Source: Echinarachnius parma
Taxonomy: Eukaryota; Echinodermata; Echinoidea; Clypeasteroida; Echinarachniidae
Reading direction: 5' to 3'
Length of the DNA: 64,000 nt
Assembly: GCA_037951105.1 (NCBI GenBank)
Contig: JBAMJV010001797.1
Span: 1 to 64,000 of the forward strand
The position numbers and the translations under genes are program-made. Shown piece by piece: positions 10,571 through 22,132 of this stretch; position 1 is the first letter of the stretch; the number at the start of each line of letters is the position of its first letter. The notes beneath the pieces are model-generated. The model was not told the origin of the DNA. It did not search any database and worked only from the letters and a program-made list of their open reading frames with translations.

Positions 10571-12776
10571 TTAATACCCTCGCATTACAGGATTGTGAGG
10601 AGGATAAAACAATGATTTTTCAAGGATGAATCCACATTGTATGGTGCACTGATATTTTTAAGGGAAAATTTGTGATTACCATGATTACCTAATCCGAAAA
10701 CCACATAAACTATATCTTACACACCGTCACCTAAAGGACCATCAAATGTACCAAGTTTTATTTGAATAGCTCAAAAAATGCGGAAGTACAATGTACTCTA
10801 GGTTGCTCCACAAGGTTTTTTAACAAAAATTCTATATTTTTTGCAAGAATGTGGTTAACATGGCAACACCTTATCCAAAAGATACAAAAAAATATGTCTT
10901 GCACATCCCCACCTCAACAAAATTATCTGTACAAAGTTTCATCAAAAATTGATAACAAAACTGTGGAAGTAGTTCGCTCCACAAGATTTTCATATTTTTG
11001 GTACAAAATTGTGGTTACCATGGCAATGCCCTATCTGACATCATAAGCACATGATTACCTCAAGAACATCAAGTGTACTAAATCTTTTTTAGAATAGCTC
11101 AAAAAATGATAGTAGTTTGATCCACAAGGTTTTTATATCAAAATTCCATATTTTTTGCAAAATTGTGGTTACCATGGCAACCCTTATCTAAAAGACACAA
11201 ACAAATGTCTTGTACACCCCCAGCTTAACAACATTAAGTCTACCACGTTACATCAAAATTGCCTAAAAACTGTTGAAGAAGTTTGCTCCACAAGATTTTC
11301 ATATTTTTGGTGCAAAATTGTGGTTACCATTATAATGCTTTATCCAGCATTCACGAAAAATATCTCTTGCACACCCTTACCTCACGAACATTAAGGTCGC
11401 ACGGGTGTAATTCAGCCGTTTCGACTTTTTTCTCAAAAAGGCGGAGGAATGATGACGTAATTTTTTTTCAGAAAATAAATCATAAACAATACTTATGTAT
11501 CTGTATTATCTGTAATGCTGGATTTGGCATTAAGGTAATGCTATCTTCCATAATAAGCCCAAATTCTGGATAAATCTGGTAAATAATGACTTTTGTTGAT
11601 TATTCAGTGCAAAGCATGCATATCTGGAATCCTTGAGATAAGACAATTGAAAAATATGTATTCTTTGTTCAAGGCTCATTTTATTAATTTTCCGCTGCAT
11701 CAATTTAAATTTTTTTTTCTTTCTGTTGATAGATCTACCATGATATAGAGATATATAAAAAAAATAGGAAACTTCATGCAATCGTTTTAATTTTATCTTA
11801 GATTGAAATCATGGTGTTTAGGGTGTAAGTCTATGGGGATAATAATAATTAGTAGCGTGCACCCTTTAGAGAGCCTACGCTTTAACACATACCGTATGCT
11901 GTAGGCTGCTAGTGATGTCGATTTTTGTTTTTATTTGGGTGTTTCTGACTGTTTTATTCAAAATTCGGATCAAACTAGGATTAATATTGGTAAGAATGCC
12001 TACCACAACACAATAAAATCAAGTGAGAATCCTTTATAATACTGTTTTTTCCTTCATTTTACAAGGTTTTCATCTGCGACAATGGGCACAGCTATGTGAC
12101 TGGGCTGCACTGCAGTGACAATCAAGATATTCGGCTGTGAACCTGTTTTTATACATGCTGCACTACTATGGGTATGTATTATATGTGTACTTTATTGATT
12201 GTAACTTTGTTTTACAGACATAAATGTACTTGAATGGCAGTGGGTATAGCTATACTAGTATAGCAGTCAATCGGGGCTAGTACAGGTTAGACGACCTCGA
12301 TCAGTCTCGGACGGGCCTCGGACTAGGCAGAAAGAGTCACAATAGAATGGAGTCTAGGCATTGTTATGCCAAACTAATTTAATATATATATTTGCAGGAA
12401 CTTTCAGAGATACTGTGCCTCGCTTCAAAAACATACTCAGGATGGAATAGCCCACATACTTCTACATTGGGCCAGGCCTAAGCCTTAGGCTAGGGCTAGG
12501 CGAAGTGAGTTTATTAATATTATGCAGTGACGAGACTACGTACGTTCGGCTGTGTATTTCTGAATGACTGGTTTGTTGTAATGTGTGCTATAATATCAAC
12601 CTTCTTTCATGGGTTAGTCATTGTAAATTTAACATGCTTGGATAGCCTTGATCATTTTGACACAGAGGGGAGAAATCATTAGTACCAATTAAGACCCAAT
12701 TTGTTGCAGGACAAGAAGTGAGCTAGTACAGGAGAACTACTGGCCATTTTTCTCATCAGTCACTCACACACTCACT

Positions 12777-12807
<31 letters not shown>

Positions 12808-13998
12808 CCCCCCAGCCTCTGTATCTTCATATCTGTATTATTTTACCATTATTTATCTTTCCCTTTATCTGTTTTTTTAAAATCTCATTCATTCTCTCTC
12901 TTCTTTTCCCATTATCTTCATATCCACATTAGGCCTACTCATGATCTGCAAATAAGTCTCTTTTTGTGCATTTCTCCATTTTCATTGAATTAACAGGCTC
13001 AAGTTGATAGCATGTACTAATGCCATGCACATTCATGTTTATTGCTTTTATTTTTTCTTGTTTTTCTTTTTACATCAATTGTAAATGTCTGCTTATACTT
13101 TTTATATCAATTAAACCCGAGTAGCACATTTATGATCGATATGTATTATCTAAACAGGTTATGACTGAATGCGAGCAAAGCGGTACTTTAAGAAAATAAT
13201 CATCAAAACCGGGTGATTTTGTGTGTATAAGTCAATATGCATGGGGTCAATTTTTTTCTCTTTTAAAAAATTGTCCAATTCTCTCACTCATAATAATAAT
13301 ATAATTGATGTACTTATAGATAATGCTTTAAAATGACAAAAAAGTTTTTCATTCTGGCGTCATGTCATACTATAAAGGTCGCACGGGTGTAATTCAGCCG
13401 TTTCGACTTTTTTCTCAAAAAGGCGGAGGAATGATGACGTAATTTTTTTTCAGAAAATAAATCACAAACAATACTTAAGTGCTTATTATCTGTATTTTTA
13501 TGCTGGATTTGGCATTAAGGTAATGCTATCTTCCATAATAAGCCCAAATTCTGGATAAATCTGGTAAATAATGACTTTTGTTGATTATTCAGTGCAAAGC
13601 ATGCATATCTGGAATCCTTGAGACAAGACAATTGAAAAATATGTATTCCTTGTTCAAGGCTCATTTTATTAATTTTCCGCTGCATCAATTTAAAAAAAAT
13701 TTTTCTGTTGATAGATCTACCATGATATAGAGATATATAAAAAAATAGGAAACTTCATGCAATCGTTTTAATTTTATCTTAGATTGAAATCATGGTGTTT
13801 AGTGTGTAAGTCTATGGGGATAATAATTAGTAGCGTGCACCCTTAAGTGTACCAAATTTCATTAAAATTGCTTAAAAACTGTGGATGTAGTTCGCTCCAC
13901 AAATTTTTTGCAACGGACCGACCGACCGCCCGCCCACCCGCGACCTCCCCGACCATACGCTGATTATACCCCCTTTCAAACTTTGTTTGGGCGGAGAA
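10571..13998 (+). mobile_element. Helentron/pearl-like element 2, interrupted
   Basis: Core tandem units of about 130-180 bp (TTCGCTCCACAAG, TTGTGGTTACCATGGCAA, AAGTGTACCAAAT) run from 10680 to 11390 and resume at 13847. It ends with a CCGACCG/CCGCCCG tract and the TTTGTTTGGGCGG hairpin end (13910-13998). A 2.4-kb TTAA-flanked insertion (11395-13842) splits it. Confidence 0.72.
11395..13842. mobile_element. Composite TTAA element with two direct 470-bp ends
   Basis: Copies at 11395-11874 and 13377-13842 are nearly identical and in direct orientation, starting GGTCGCACGGGTG and ending GTAGCGTGCACCC. The outer flanks are TTAA on both sides (11391-11394, 13843-13846), and the host repeat reads continuously across them. 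The inner 1.5 kb has no coding sequence and includes a poly-C tract (12779-12804). Confidence 0.75.
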
Positions 13999-14019
13999 TA
14001 TAAAAATGTCAGAGGAAAA

Positions 14020-15172
14020 CTAGATGGATCTTCGACTGCGCGCAGTCGAAAATGATGCCTCCGCCATTATGCAGTTTATTTATGTCAAGCCCAAATCAAC
14101 ATGTACACAGAATTAATTCTGTCAACTCAATTTTGATGGTACTCTGTCTTTTCGATCTTGACGTATCACAATTATGAGCTATAAGTGACCTTGACCTTTG
14201 CCCTCATGACCCCAAAATCTAATGACTACAATTGTTCCCTATTATACATTCAGGTATCAAGTTGGATTGAAATCTGATATTCAATTCTTGAGATTTCCAA
14301 TCTCAAGCTACTTTTACATATAATGAGCCCTGTGACCTTTGACCTCATGACCCCCAAAATCTAATCAGTTCATTGGCTCTCCAAGAAACATACATGTACC
14401 AAGTTTGGTCAGAATCTGTCAATCCCTTCTTGAGATAACGCGATCACGAGCTATTTTTGCATATATAATGAGCTATGTGACCTTTGACCTTTGACCTCAA
14501 AATCTAATCAGATCATTGGCCCCCTAAGATACATACATGTACCAAGTTTGGTCAGAATCTGTCAATCCGTTCTTGAGATAACGCGATCACGAGCTATTTT
14601 TGCATATATAATGAGCTCTGTGACCTTTGACCTTTGACCTCATGACCCCAAAATCTAATCAGATCATTGGCCCCCCAAGATACATACATGTACCAAGTTT
14701 GGTCAGAATCTGTCAATCCGTTCTTGAGATAACGCGATCACGAGCTATTTTTGCATATATAATGAGCTCTGTGACCTTTGACCTTTGACCTCATTACCCC
14801 AAAATCTAATCAGATCATTGCCCCCCAAGATACATACATGTACCAAGTTTGGTCAGAATCTGTCAATCCGTTCTTGAGATAACGCGATCACGAGCTATTT
14901 TTGCATATATAATGAGCTGTGTGACCTTTGACCTTTGACCTCATGACCCCAAAATCTAATCAGATCATTGACCCCCAAAGATACATACATGACCCAAGTT
15001 TGGTGAAAATTCGTTAATCGGTTCTTGAGATAACGCGATCACAAGAACGGGACGTACGTACGTACGGACGGACGTACGTACGGACGGACGTACGTACGGA
15101 CGGACGACGGACGTACGGACGGACGGACAACCCGAAAACATAATGCCTCCGGCTACTTCGTTGCGGAGGCAT
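14020..15172 (+). mobile_element. Helentron/pearl-like element 3 with DR1 arrays (E1)
   Basis: It starts CTAGATGGATCTTCGACTGC with the 18-bp perfect palindrome TCGACTGCGCGCAGTCGA. It contains a tandem array of units of about 145-150 bp (ACCAAGTTTGGTCAGAATC, GATAACGCGATCACGAGC), then ACGT/ACGG microsatellite (15048-15128). It ends in the hairpin TGCCTCCGG..TTGCGGAGGCAT. It is flanked by AAAA/AAAAA. Confidence 0.83.
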
Positions 15173-15391
15173 AAAAATGTTAGTGGTAAAAATGGCAGTG
15201 GAAAAACGTCAAAGGAAAAAATATACACCTTGTAGGTGGAAAAAAAGTCAGAGGTAAAAATGTCAGTGAAAAAAAGAAGAATGAACAAAGAAAATCATGT
15301 TTCCCGGGGATTTGTCAATGTCCGTGATGGCCAGAAGCTAGTATAAACCCCGACACAAACCCGAATGATACTATAAATCAACTTATATTAA

Positions 15392-16124
15392 AGGTGCACC
15401 TGTAAAGTGTCAGATACTGCCCAAAATGACATTTGAGACTTCAATCCTATACAAAAATCATTGTAAGATACATGTATGTCCGAATGATGTGTGAAAATTT
15501 CATTGAAAAAGAACACTGCTTTCCTCATGGTTAAAAAAGCAAAAATTTGCGTCACCTTTTACAACTACATGTACATATAATTACAGTATGACGTTTATGA
15601 GGTTTATGACCGTTTATAAACGCTCTTGAGCTGAATGATTATCAATGATAGATATCGTCATACTAAAAGGGGCATTTGAAACTAGATGGATCTTCGACTA
15701 CGCGCAGTTGAAAATGATGCCTCCGCCATTACGCGATTTATTTATATCAAGCCCAAATCAACATGTACACTGAATTCATTCTGTCAACTCAATTTTGATG
15801 GTACTGTCTTTAGATCTTGACGTATCACAATTATGAGCTATAAGTGACCTTGACCTTTGACCTCATGACCCCCAAATTCTAATCAGTTACCAAGTTTGGT
15901 CAGAATCCGTCAATCCGTTCTTGAGATCACGCGATCACGAGAACGGGACGTACGTACGGACGGACAACCCGAAAACATAATGCCTCCGGCAACTTCGTTA
16001 CGGAGGCATACAAATGTAACCCTATTTTAATTCTTCTCTTACCATAAGCTAAACAACACGGTAGAAGAGAAATGTGGAAGCTCAAATTAATTTTTGTGGA
16101 GTTAGACACTTAACAGGTGCACCT
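15392..16124 (+). mobile_element. TTAA MITE (AGGTGCACCTGTAAAGTGTC family), interrupted
   Basis: The termini AGGTGCACCTGTAAAGTGTC and GACACTTAACAGGTGCACCT are inverted and flanked by TTAA (15388-15391, 16125-16128). An E1-type element interrupts it at 15682-16009. Other copies: 36520-36888 and 51011-51376 (inverted). Confidence 0.88.
15682..16009 (+). mobile_element. Short E1-type element nested in TTAA MITE (E2)
   Basis: The left and right ends match those of 14020-15172, but there is only one core unit and one DR1 locus. It is inserted after GAAA in the MITE; the empty site is seen at 36770-36785. Confidence 0.85.
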
Positions 16125-16129
16125 TTAAG

Positions 16130-16605
16130 GGATATTTGCAAGGGATCGCCATAGTGATGAAGCTTTTTTGTATTAATTATTTAAAACATAGGGAAACTGT
16201 ACAGAAACATAGAATAAATAAATGAAAAAGAAGAAAGATAATAAGATGACTATGTATGATTAAGATGATGATTATGATGATGACGACAACGATGATGAAA
16301 ATAATGTTTATGATGCTAGAAATAATGATGATGATGATGATGATGAATCATTTTTGCTTACTGTTACTGAAAAGTGCTTAATTCCTGTCACTTCTAGTTG
16401 AATATTTCCTCTTGGGTATCACTAATTTTAATGTTTTAAAAAACGATAAAGGGCAGCCCCAGCTGAATCATTGTAACTGATTGAACATGTCTGCCAAAAT
16501 CAAATAACCAACCAACAAACCAAAAGACCCTTTTTAAGGGGGTTGGGGGTGGGATGGGGAGTTGGGAGTACAAGATTTGTCTCACATTTTAATATTTTAA
16601 TAATT
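16130..16605. other. Intron with GAT/GATGAT microsatellite
   Basis: GATGAT-type repeats lie at 16240-16345 and a G-rich patch at 16540-16570. No other feature is seen. Confidence 0.6.
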
Positions 16606-16829
16606 GTGACCGGCTATAGCGAAACCCGGCACTTGTCGGTAATTCATGTTCTGAAAAAAATGGGCATTTTAAGTACACAGAATGTGTGTAAAAGACCTAT
16701 TTTCGCCAATTATTAACCAAATAGTTAGAACAAAGGATCAAATAAAAGCTTGTAATGAGGCATTCTAATGGTATGAGAATCTACATTTTGATTTTTACCG
16801 ACAAGTGTAGTTTTGCTATAGCCAGTCAC
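16606..16829 (+). mobile_element. GTGACCGGC MITE, copy 2
   Basis: The inverted ends are GTGACCGGCTATAGC and GCTATAGCCAGTCAC. It lies 39 bp inside the ACTR6 intron from donor 16869. Confidence 0.88.
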
Positions 16830-16868
16830 AAATTGCTTTCTTTGCCAATCTAATTTGCTGAGTTGTAC

Positions 16869-16992
16869 CTGCAGGAGTCGCGTTGATGGAGTGAATGATG
16901 GCTTCGCTGATCCCCATTTCATGTATACTGATGTCTGAGGGATTGAAGAGCACTTCGGGAACAGCGAAACGCTCATTGTTCATCCTTACAAT
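16869..16992 (-). CDS. ACTR6: ACTR6 exon (NNERFAVPE exon)
   Basis: The exon encodes IVRMNNERFAVPEVLFNPSD and then ISIHEMGISEAIIHSINATPA. ERFAVPEVLFNPSDI-x-I-x-E-MGI matches ARP6 closely. The acceptor is TTTATTTGCAG and the donor is CCTGCAG|GTACAA. It starts in phase 0 and ends in phase 1, giving E at the junction (A-E-M-H-P-H). The exon is intact. A GTGACCGGC-type MITE (16606-16829) ends only 39 bp inside the downstream intron, close to the donor. Confidence 0.94.
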
Positions 16993-17195
16993 CTGCAAAT
17001 AAAAGAGAATATTCATAATAATGAGAAAAGGGCAATTCCAAGCATAGTGCCAGGGTATTGCAATTTGTTACAATTAATTCTAAATCAGAAAATATTCAAA
17101 TTTGAACCAATCAGATTTGCATATTTAGTCACATGTTCTGACTTGCAATTAATAGCAACTTTACAATCAATTGCAAGATTTGTAAAAATGTATCA

Positions 17196-17743
17196 AAGGG
17201 ATAGTTAAGTTTTGGTATAGAGGGCCCTACACAAAATAATTTTTTTTGTCAAATTCGAAAGAGCATGCAATTTTAATGACAGAATAAACTTTATTTGATC
17301 AAAATCGGTTCAGAAATGGCTGAAATATCCATAAACATAACCATTTGTAATAATTGTGGGGCCCCACAAGTATTCGATAATTTTGAACCAGCCGTTAACA
17401 AAATTTTAAAAATGCTTCTACTTTTCGAAAATTTATAAAAGAGGTTTTTAAATAATTGTTGATTATCTCTCTATCTAATCACTATTTCAACATAACATCA
17501 CATGCACAATATTTTATTTAAAATGGTTGAAACCGATGAGTGTTTAGAGAGCGCCCTCTTGAGTTTTAACGGCTCTTTTTGAATGATAACAGGCTTTTTA
17601 CTTAGTCATTTGTAATGTTGTATTCCTTTCGAGCATGGTGGAGTTATAACTATTAGTTTGTAATGTAATGGTGCAGGTTTGGGTTACTAAAATTCAGTCT
17701 GACTAAAACTGTACTCTCTTTACCAAAACTAAACTATATCCCT
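17196..17743 (-). mobile_element. TTAA MITE (AGGGATAGTTAAGTTTTGGT family)
   Basis: The ends AAAGGGATAGTTAAGTTTTGG and CCAAAACTAAACTATATCCCT are inverted, and TTAA follows at 17744-17747. The body is the inverse of 32062-33876. Confidence 0.82.
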
Positions 17744-17747
17744 TTAA

Positions 17748-18150
17748 AAAGGGATCTACACTGTAGTAACTTTGTGCAAATAGTGATGAATGGTTGATAA
17801 AATGTGTATTGTTTTGATCTGATGTGTCCACTGAGTAATGTGTGAAAATTTCACTTTAAACAGATATATTATACAGTATGGCCAAGTAATAAGCGAAAAT
17901 GCTAAGTGACGGATATTTGCTAACTCATTGCACTGACTTTGTACACAGTTATTACTTTCCACTGGATAATTAAAAATCTGAACACTTCAATCGTAAATAT
18001 CTTTTTATCTAAAGGGAAATTTGAAAAACAAAAACCTGTCCCATGCTTTTATTCGTGTTACGAATAAAACAAGGTATGAGAGAACCACTAGAGTTCTACA
18101 TATACATGTAAGTAAGATTTTGTGGATTTGGACAAAGTTACTAGATCCCT
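17748..18150 (+). mobile_element. TTAA MITE (AGGGATCTAGTAACTTTG family), copy 1
   Basis: The right end is GGACAAAGTTACTAGATCCCT with TTAA at 18151-18154. The left end lies directly beside the preceding MITE. It is homologous to 61802-62168 and, inverted, to 37571-37951. Confidence 0.83.
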
Positions 18151-18199
18151 TTAATTGGTAGTTGGTACATGTAGTATTCAGGTAAAAAAATAAAAACTC

Positions 18200-18246
18200 A
18201 TTTTTTTTTTTTTTTTTTTTTTTTTTTGGGGGGGGGGGGGGGGGGG
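18200..18246. repeat. Poly-T then poly-G tract
   Basis: A T run of about 27 is followed at once by a G run of about 19. Confidence 0.9.
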
Positions 18247-18434
18247 CTACTTTTCCAGCTTGTCTGCATGAAAATAACACTCTAAAATTTAATTTGCATG
18301 GAACTCAATGCAAATTTACGGACTGAGGCTCTTTCATGAATTTCGGGGGCTCTTTTTGGAATTTTGGGGGCGAATTTGCCCGAGCCCCTGTGTATTTTTT
18401 TCACTGGAAGTATTGGAATGCTAAGGAGACAAAC

Positions 18435-18549
18435 CTGTTCGTTTGGTTTCTGTTTTGCAAAGGCATCCTCCTTAACAAAGCCTCGCTTTATCGTGTGGAA
18501 ATCAGGCAGTACGTAGTCTCTGCAAACTGCGTTCTCTTTTCCTTTTAAC
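18435..18549 (-). CDS. ACTR6: ACTR6 exon (DYVLPDF exon)
   Basis: The 115-nt exon encodes LKGKENAVCRDYVLPDFHTI and KRGFVKEDAFAKQKPNEQ. DYVLPDF-x-T-I-K-x-G-F is diagnostic for ARP6. The acceptor is a pyrimidine tract followed by TTCACAG, and the donor is AACAG|GTTTGTC in phase 0. The segment between KRGF and the next exon (IVRMNNERF) is a little shorter than in human, as is common in invertebrates. Two tandem degraded copies of this exon lie immediately upstream (18602-19050). No stop or frameshift is present. Confidence 0.93.
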
Positions 18550-18601
18550 CTGTGAAAAAAAAAAAGAAGAAAAAAAGGAATATATACATGTAAATTGTTA
18601 A

Positions 18602-19050
18602 GCCTAGGAGACAAGCCTGTTCATTTGGCTTTTATTTTCCAAAGACCACATCTGTTTTTGACAAAGCCTCGCTTTATCTTGTGGAAATCAGGGGGTGTAT
18701 TCTGAAAACAATTGTAAGCTAAAAATTTATTGTATCTCCGTCACTCAAATATGTTTTGCCAAATCACTTCAAGGATATCGATTTGCTAAAATATATTTTA
18801 TACTGACGTAGATATGATCTAGAAACAATAAATTTTATCTTAAAATCGTTTTCAGAATATACCCTTAGGCAGTAAGTAGTCTCTGTAAACTGTGTTCTCT
18901 TTTCTGTTTAACCTCTGAAAAAAAGAAAAAGAAAAAAAGAATGTACCAGTAAATGTAAATTGCTTAGCCTAGAAGCCTGTTTATTTGGTTTTTATTTTCC
19001 AACGACCTGTGACCTCTTTGACGAAGCCTCGCTTAATCCTATAGATATAT
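18602..19050 (-). repeat. Two degraded tandem copies of the DYVLPDF exon
   Basis: The first copy (18602-18958) is almost full length, with acceptor-like and donor-like ends, but the donor is GC and a small TIR element splits it (18692-18866). Without that insert the period is about 187 bp. The second copy (18959-19050) keeps only the donor-side half. Both are upstream of the intact exon 18435-18549. Confidence 0.82.
18692..18866. mobile_element. Small TIR element inside a duplicate exon
   Basis: The ends GGGTGTATTCTGAAAAC and GTTTTCAGAATATACCC are inverted, and the similarity runs on for about 40 bp. The flanks TCAGG and TTAGG suggest a 3-5 bp target duplication. The exon copy reads continuously across it once removed. 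Confidence 0.75.
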
Positions 19051-19138
19051 CAGTCTCACTGCAAATTGGCAACTTAATCAGAAGGATCCATACAAAAAAA
19101 TATGAAGGTCAAGAAAACAAGATTTGTATTCACCTCTA

Positions 19139-19352
19139 ATTGCTCAGTCACATTTGCCACGGCGGCTGTACGGGCTAATATTTCTACGGCGAATTTCAAG
19201 TATAGGGCCGCCGTAGCATTTCTACGGTCACATACTTTAGCAGCCACATTAGCCACGGCCGCCGCAAGGCGTATTTTTAATTTGTGGAGACAGAAAATCT
19301 GCGGCGTACGGCCGCCGTACGCTCGCCGTAGAGCAAATGTGACTGTAGCATA
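19139..19352. mobile_element. CpG-rich TIR element (GTCACATTTGC ends)
   Basis: CTCAGTCACATTTGCC and GCAAATGTGACTGTAGCA are inverted. The interior is rich in GCCGCCGTA and CGTACG. Confidence 0.7.
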
Positions 19353-20829
19353 AGAGTTGAAAGTTTTGTGGGTGAAAGTTTGAAGAAACTCAGTTCAGTT
19401 CAGTTCAGATCAGTTCAATGAATTTACTGCCTTGTTGTAATCCTACAAAGTTCATCAATAATTTATTTGATTTATCGATTTAGAATGCCAACAAGGAAAA
19501 CAAATATTCTTGAGATGCTTTGAAAAAGGATAAATAGCATGCAGCTGACTCAAAATCTTACTTTGCAAAAACTAGACGATCTTAATACACTCAAATGATT
19601 ATTTTAAAAGTACACTGTATATCCCCTCTTGGCTTAACAAATATAATAAGTTATGCTACAGTCACAAATGGTCCGGGTGCTGTACGATTTTTCTCCCTAC
19701 GGCGGATTTTCTACGATTTGGGGAAATCGTGATATCTTACGATGTCAGTGGTATTTTAGAGTAGCAGTCACATATTCTCCAGGCCCCGTACGATGACATT
19801 TGTGTTAAAATAAAACATAAATCGCACGGCCCCCGTGAACACAAACTAAGTGCCCGTACGGGTGCCTTACAGTACTCTTACGGTAACTCCACGGTACCTG
19901 TACGATTTGAGTGGCCAAATATTCAGTCTCAAAATCGTACGATATTCGAAAAAAAAGGCTGCGATGTCCGTGCTGTGCCCGTACGATGCCCTTGTGCATG
20001 GTGCCCTTGTGAGATTCTCTACGATGTGTCTATACAGGCTTACGGCAAGTAAAAAATCGTACGATGCATCTTTTGTTTTAACTCCGCGTTAAACAAATTT
20101 TTGACATCGTACGGCGAGGAAAAATGCAACGGCGACCGGACGATAGCCACGGCACCCGTGCGGGCGCCGCAAGATTCCCGCAAGATTTCACCTAAAAGTG
20201 GCATCGTACGGGCGCCGTAGCCCAAATCGGACCATTTGTGACTGTAGCATAAGTAAGTTTGAACGAGAAGGGCAGCCTACGGCGCACGCAAGGACACCGT
20301 ACGCCCGACGTGGAACCGTTCTACAGCATGGCTACGGCTTGTCTCATTGATACGGTGAACGTAGAAATGAAAAAGGTTATAACTCCGCGCTAAATTTCCA
20401 CGCCGACCCCTGCGGCCTGTAAAATATACGGATACGTTGTACAGGGACCCTGCGACCACCGCATATTTTCTCAATTTTGGGGGCGTACGGCCGCCGTACG
20501 CTCGCCGTAGAGCAAATGTGACTGTAGCATAAGAGTTGAAAGTTTTGTGGGTGAAAGTTTGAAGAAACTCAGTTCAGTTCAGTTCAGTTCACTGAATTTA
20601 CTGCCTGGTTAATCCTACAAAGTTCATCAATACTTTATTTGAAATGAATTTTGAGATTACATCGATTTAGAATGCCAACAAGGAAAACAAATATTCTTGA
20701 GATGCTTTGAAAAAGGATAAATAGCATGCAGCTGACTCAAAATCTTACTTTGCAAAAACTAGACGATCTTAATACACTCAAATGATTATTTAAAAAGTAC
20801 ACTGTATATCCCCTCTTGGCTTAACAAAT
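19308..20829 (+). repeat. Duplicated 340-bp segment flanking a TIR element
   Basis: Bases 19308-19650 and 20487-20829 are nearly identical (GGCCGCCGTACGCTCGCC through AACAAATAT) and carry a TCAGT/TTCAG microsatellite. The element 19651-20252 lies between them. Confidence 0.88.
19651..20252. mobile_element. 602-bp TIR element with CGTACGAT-rich interior
   Basis: The ends TTATGCTACAGTCACAAATG and CATTTGTGACTGTAGCATAA are perfect inverted repeats, and the match continues GTCCG/CGGAC. A further end-like CAGTCACATATTC lies at 19766. The interior has many TACGAT/ATCGTACG words on both strands. Confidence 0.88.
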
Positions 20830-20869
20830 ATTCAGAAGTTCCCTCGATGTGAACTTAAATAATTTCTTG

Positions 20870-21460
20870 CCAATGATAAGGATTGCATTCTTTACAGCCA
20901 TGTGCGTCATAAACTGGGTTCCAAAAGAAACTTATCACTTTTTCAGAGCGACGCTCACTAAAATCCACAGCATCAAATTGAATCATATTTAGACACAGAT
21001 AAGCTATCATTCTCCTTATGAAGCATATATCATAAAACAATAAAAGTTTGCTTTTACAAAAAATGAGAAAAATGCGATGGAATCACTACAGGTCACTTTC
21101 AAAAAATCACAGAAACTGCTCGCTGCGAACCTCCACGGAAGGCGGTCTATTCAGAACCTTCAATAGCTATTCATTCAACTTCAAAGCGGGTTATGTAACC
21201 ACTAGACTGGCTATTGTCCGTACCGAGCTCTGTGCCTGGAAGGCGAGCAGTTTCTGTGATTTTTGAAAAATTACCTCTTGCGAAGTCACCTTATTTTATT
21301 CTTTGTAGACTAAAGCAAACATAATTTTTTTAGATGAGCTTGCTAAGGGGTATTATAGCTAATCTATGCCCAAATATGATTATTTTTTATGCTTTGGATT
21401 TTAATGTGTGTCGCTCTGAAGAAGTGATAAGTTTCTTTTGGAACCCAGTTTACTTACGTA
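20870..21460. mobile_element. Foldback element
   Basis: Arms at about 20880-21030 and 21330-21460 are inverted (AAACTGGGTTCCAAAAGAAAC against GTTTCTTTTGGAACCCAGTT). A second nested inverted pair is AAAAATCACAGAAACTGCTC (from 21100) and GAGCAGTTTCTGTGATTTTT (from 21245). Confidence 0.85.
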
Positions 21461-21694
21461 TTAAATACCTATTCATCAATTACAGATCGATGCCAATGTT
21501 TACAGCTCACTTTTTAATAGGACTCCTTTTTTATAGCGAAAACGATTTATTACCACTGGTAACCACCTGTCTTCAGTCAAAACAGTTTGTTGTGTACCCC
21601 ATCCCCATCAAGATTTTAAAATTCCCATAGCCTTTGTACATAGCCTTCTTGGTTCCTGTAAGCAAGGGGTTAATTTATTTAGGTTTCAGCTTAA

Positions 21695-22132
21695 AGGGGA
21701 CCACCAGGCAAAGAACAACACATTATTATATGTTTTGGTACTGTTTTGTGATATCAAATAGATACCCAACATTTTGCAAAGGGTTGTGTAATTCATAAAC
21801 AAAGCAATTAATTTCCACCACTTACGGAACCACTGCTATCTCCTGGTTCCATACGGGCCAACCATTTGCGAGTGCGCCAATGCTATTCAAGAGTACATTT
21901 GTAGACAATAGATTCCCGGGCGATTCGTTCGCTCTGCATACATTGCAATTCACCGCACACATCGCAGTCTTCGCAATTCAGACCGCATGAACGCATGCTT
22001 TAGAATGGTGATGCATTTCCAATTATTTTTTTTTTTTCTGGAAACATATTTTTGTGAACTTGTTGATAGAATGGAATACTAAAGATGTTACCTTTCTTTA
22101 ATAAGAATATTATTTTTGGGTGGCGGTACCCT
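21695..22132. mobile_element. TTAA MITE (AGGGGACCACC ends)
   Basis: AGGGGACCACC and GGTGGCGGTACCCT are inverted ends, flanked by TTAA at 21691-21694 and 22133-22136. The same family is at 49205-49604. Confidence 0.82.

Larger units (their letters stand above)
9827..15290 (+). repeat. Interrupted 16-bp minisatellite GGTAAAAATGTCAGTG
   Basis: Degenerate units occur at 9827-9846, 10471-10570, 13993-14019 and 15167-15285 (e.g. GTCAGAGGAAAAAATGTC, TTAGTGGTAAAAATGGCAG). The intervals between these blocks are occupied by three Helentron/pearl-like elements. Confidence 0.7.

Noticed and set aside
15048-15128. Third set of CGGACGTAC motif sites
   Set aside because: These arise from a simple ACGT/ACGG microsatellite, not from dispersed GTTACGGACGTACA words.
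14965-15288. Minus-strand frame rich in SVRTSVRPYVRP
   Set aside because: It is translation of the ACGT/ACGG microsatellite of an E1-type element.
16725-16976. 83-codon minus frame over the NNERF exon
   Set aside because: It is a shadow of the ACTR6 exon in another frame.
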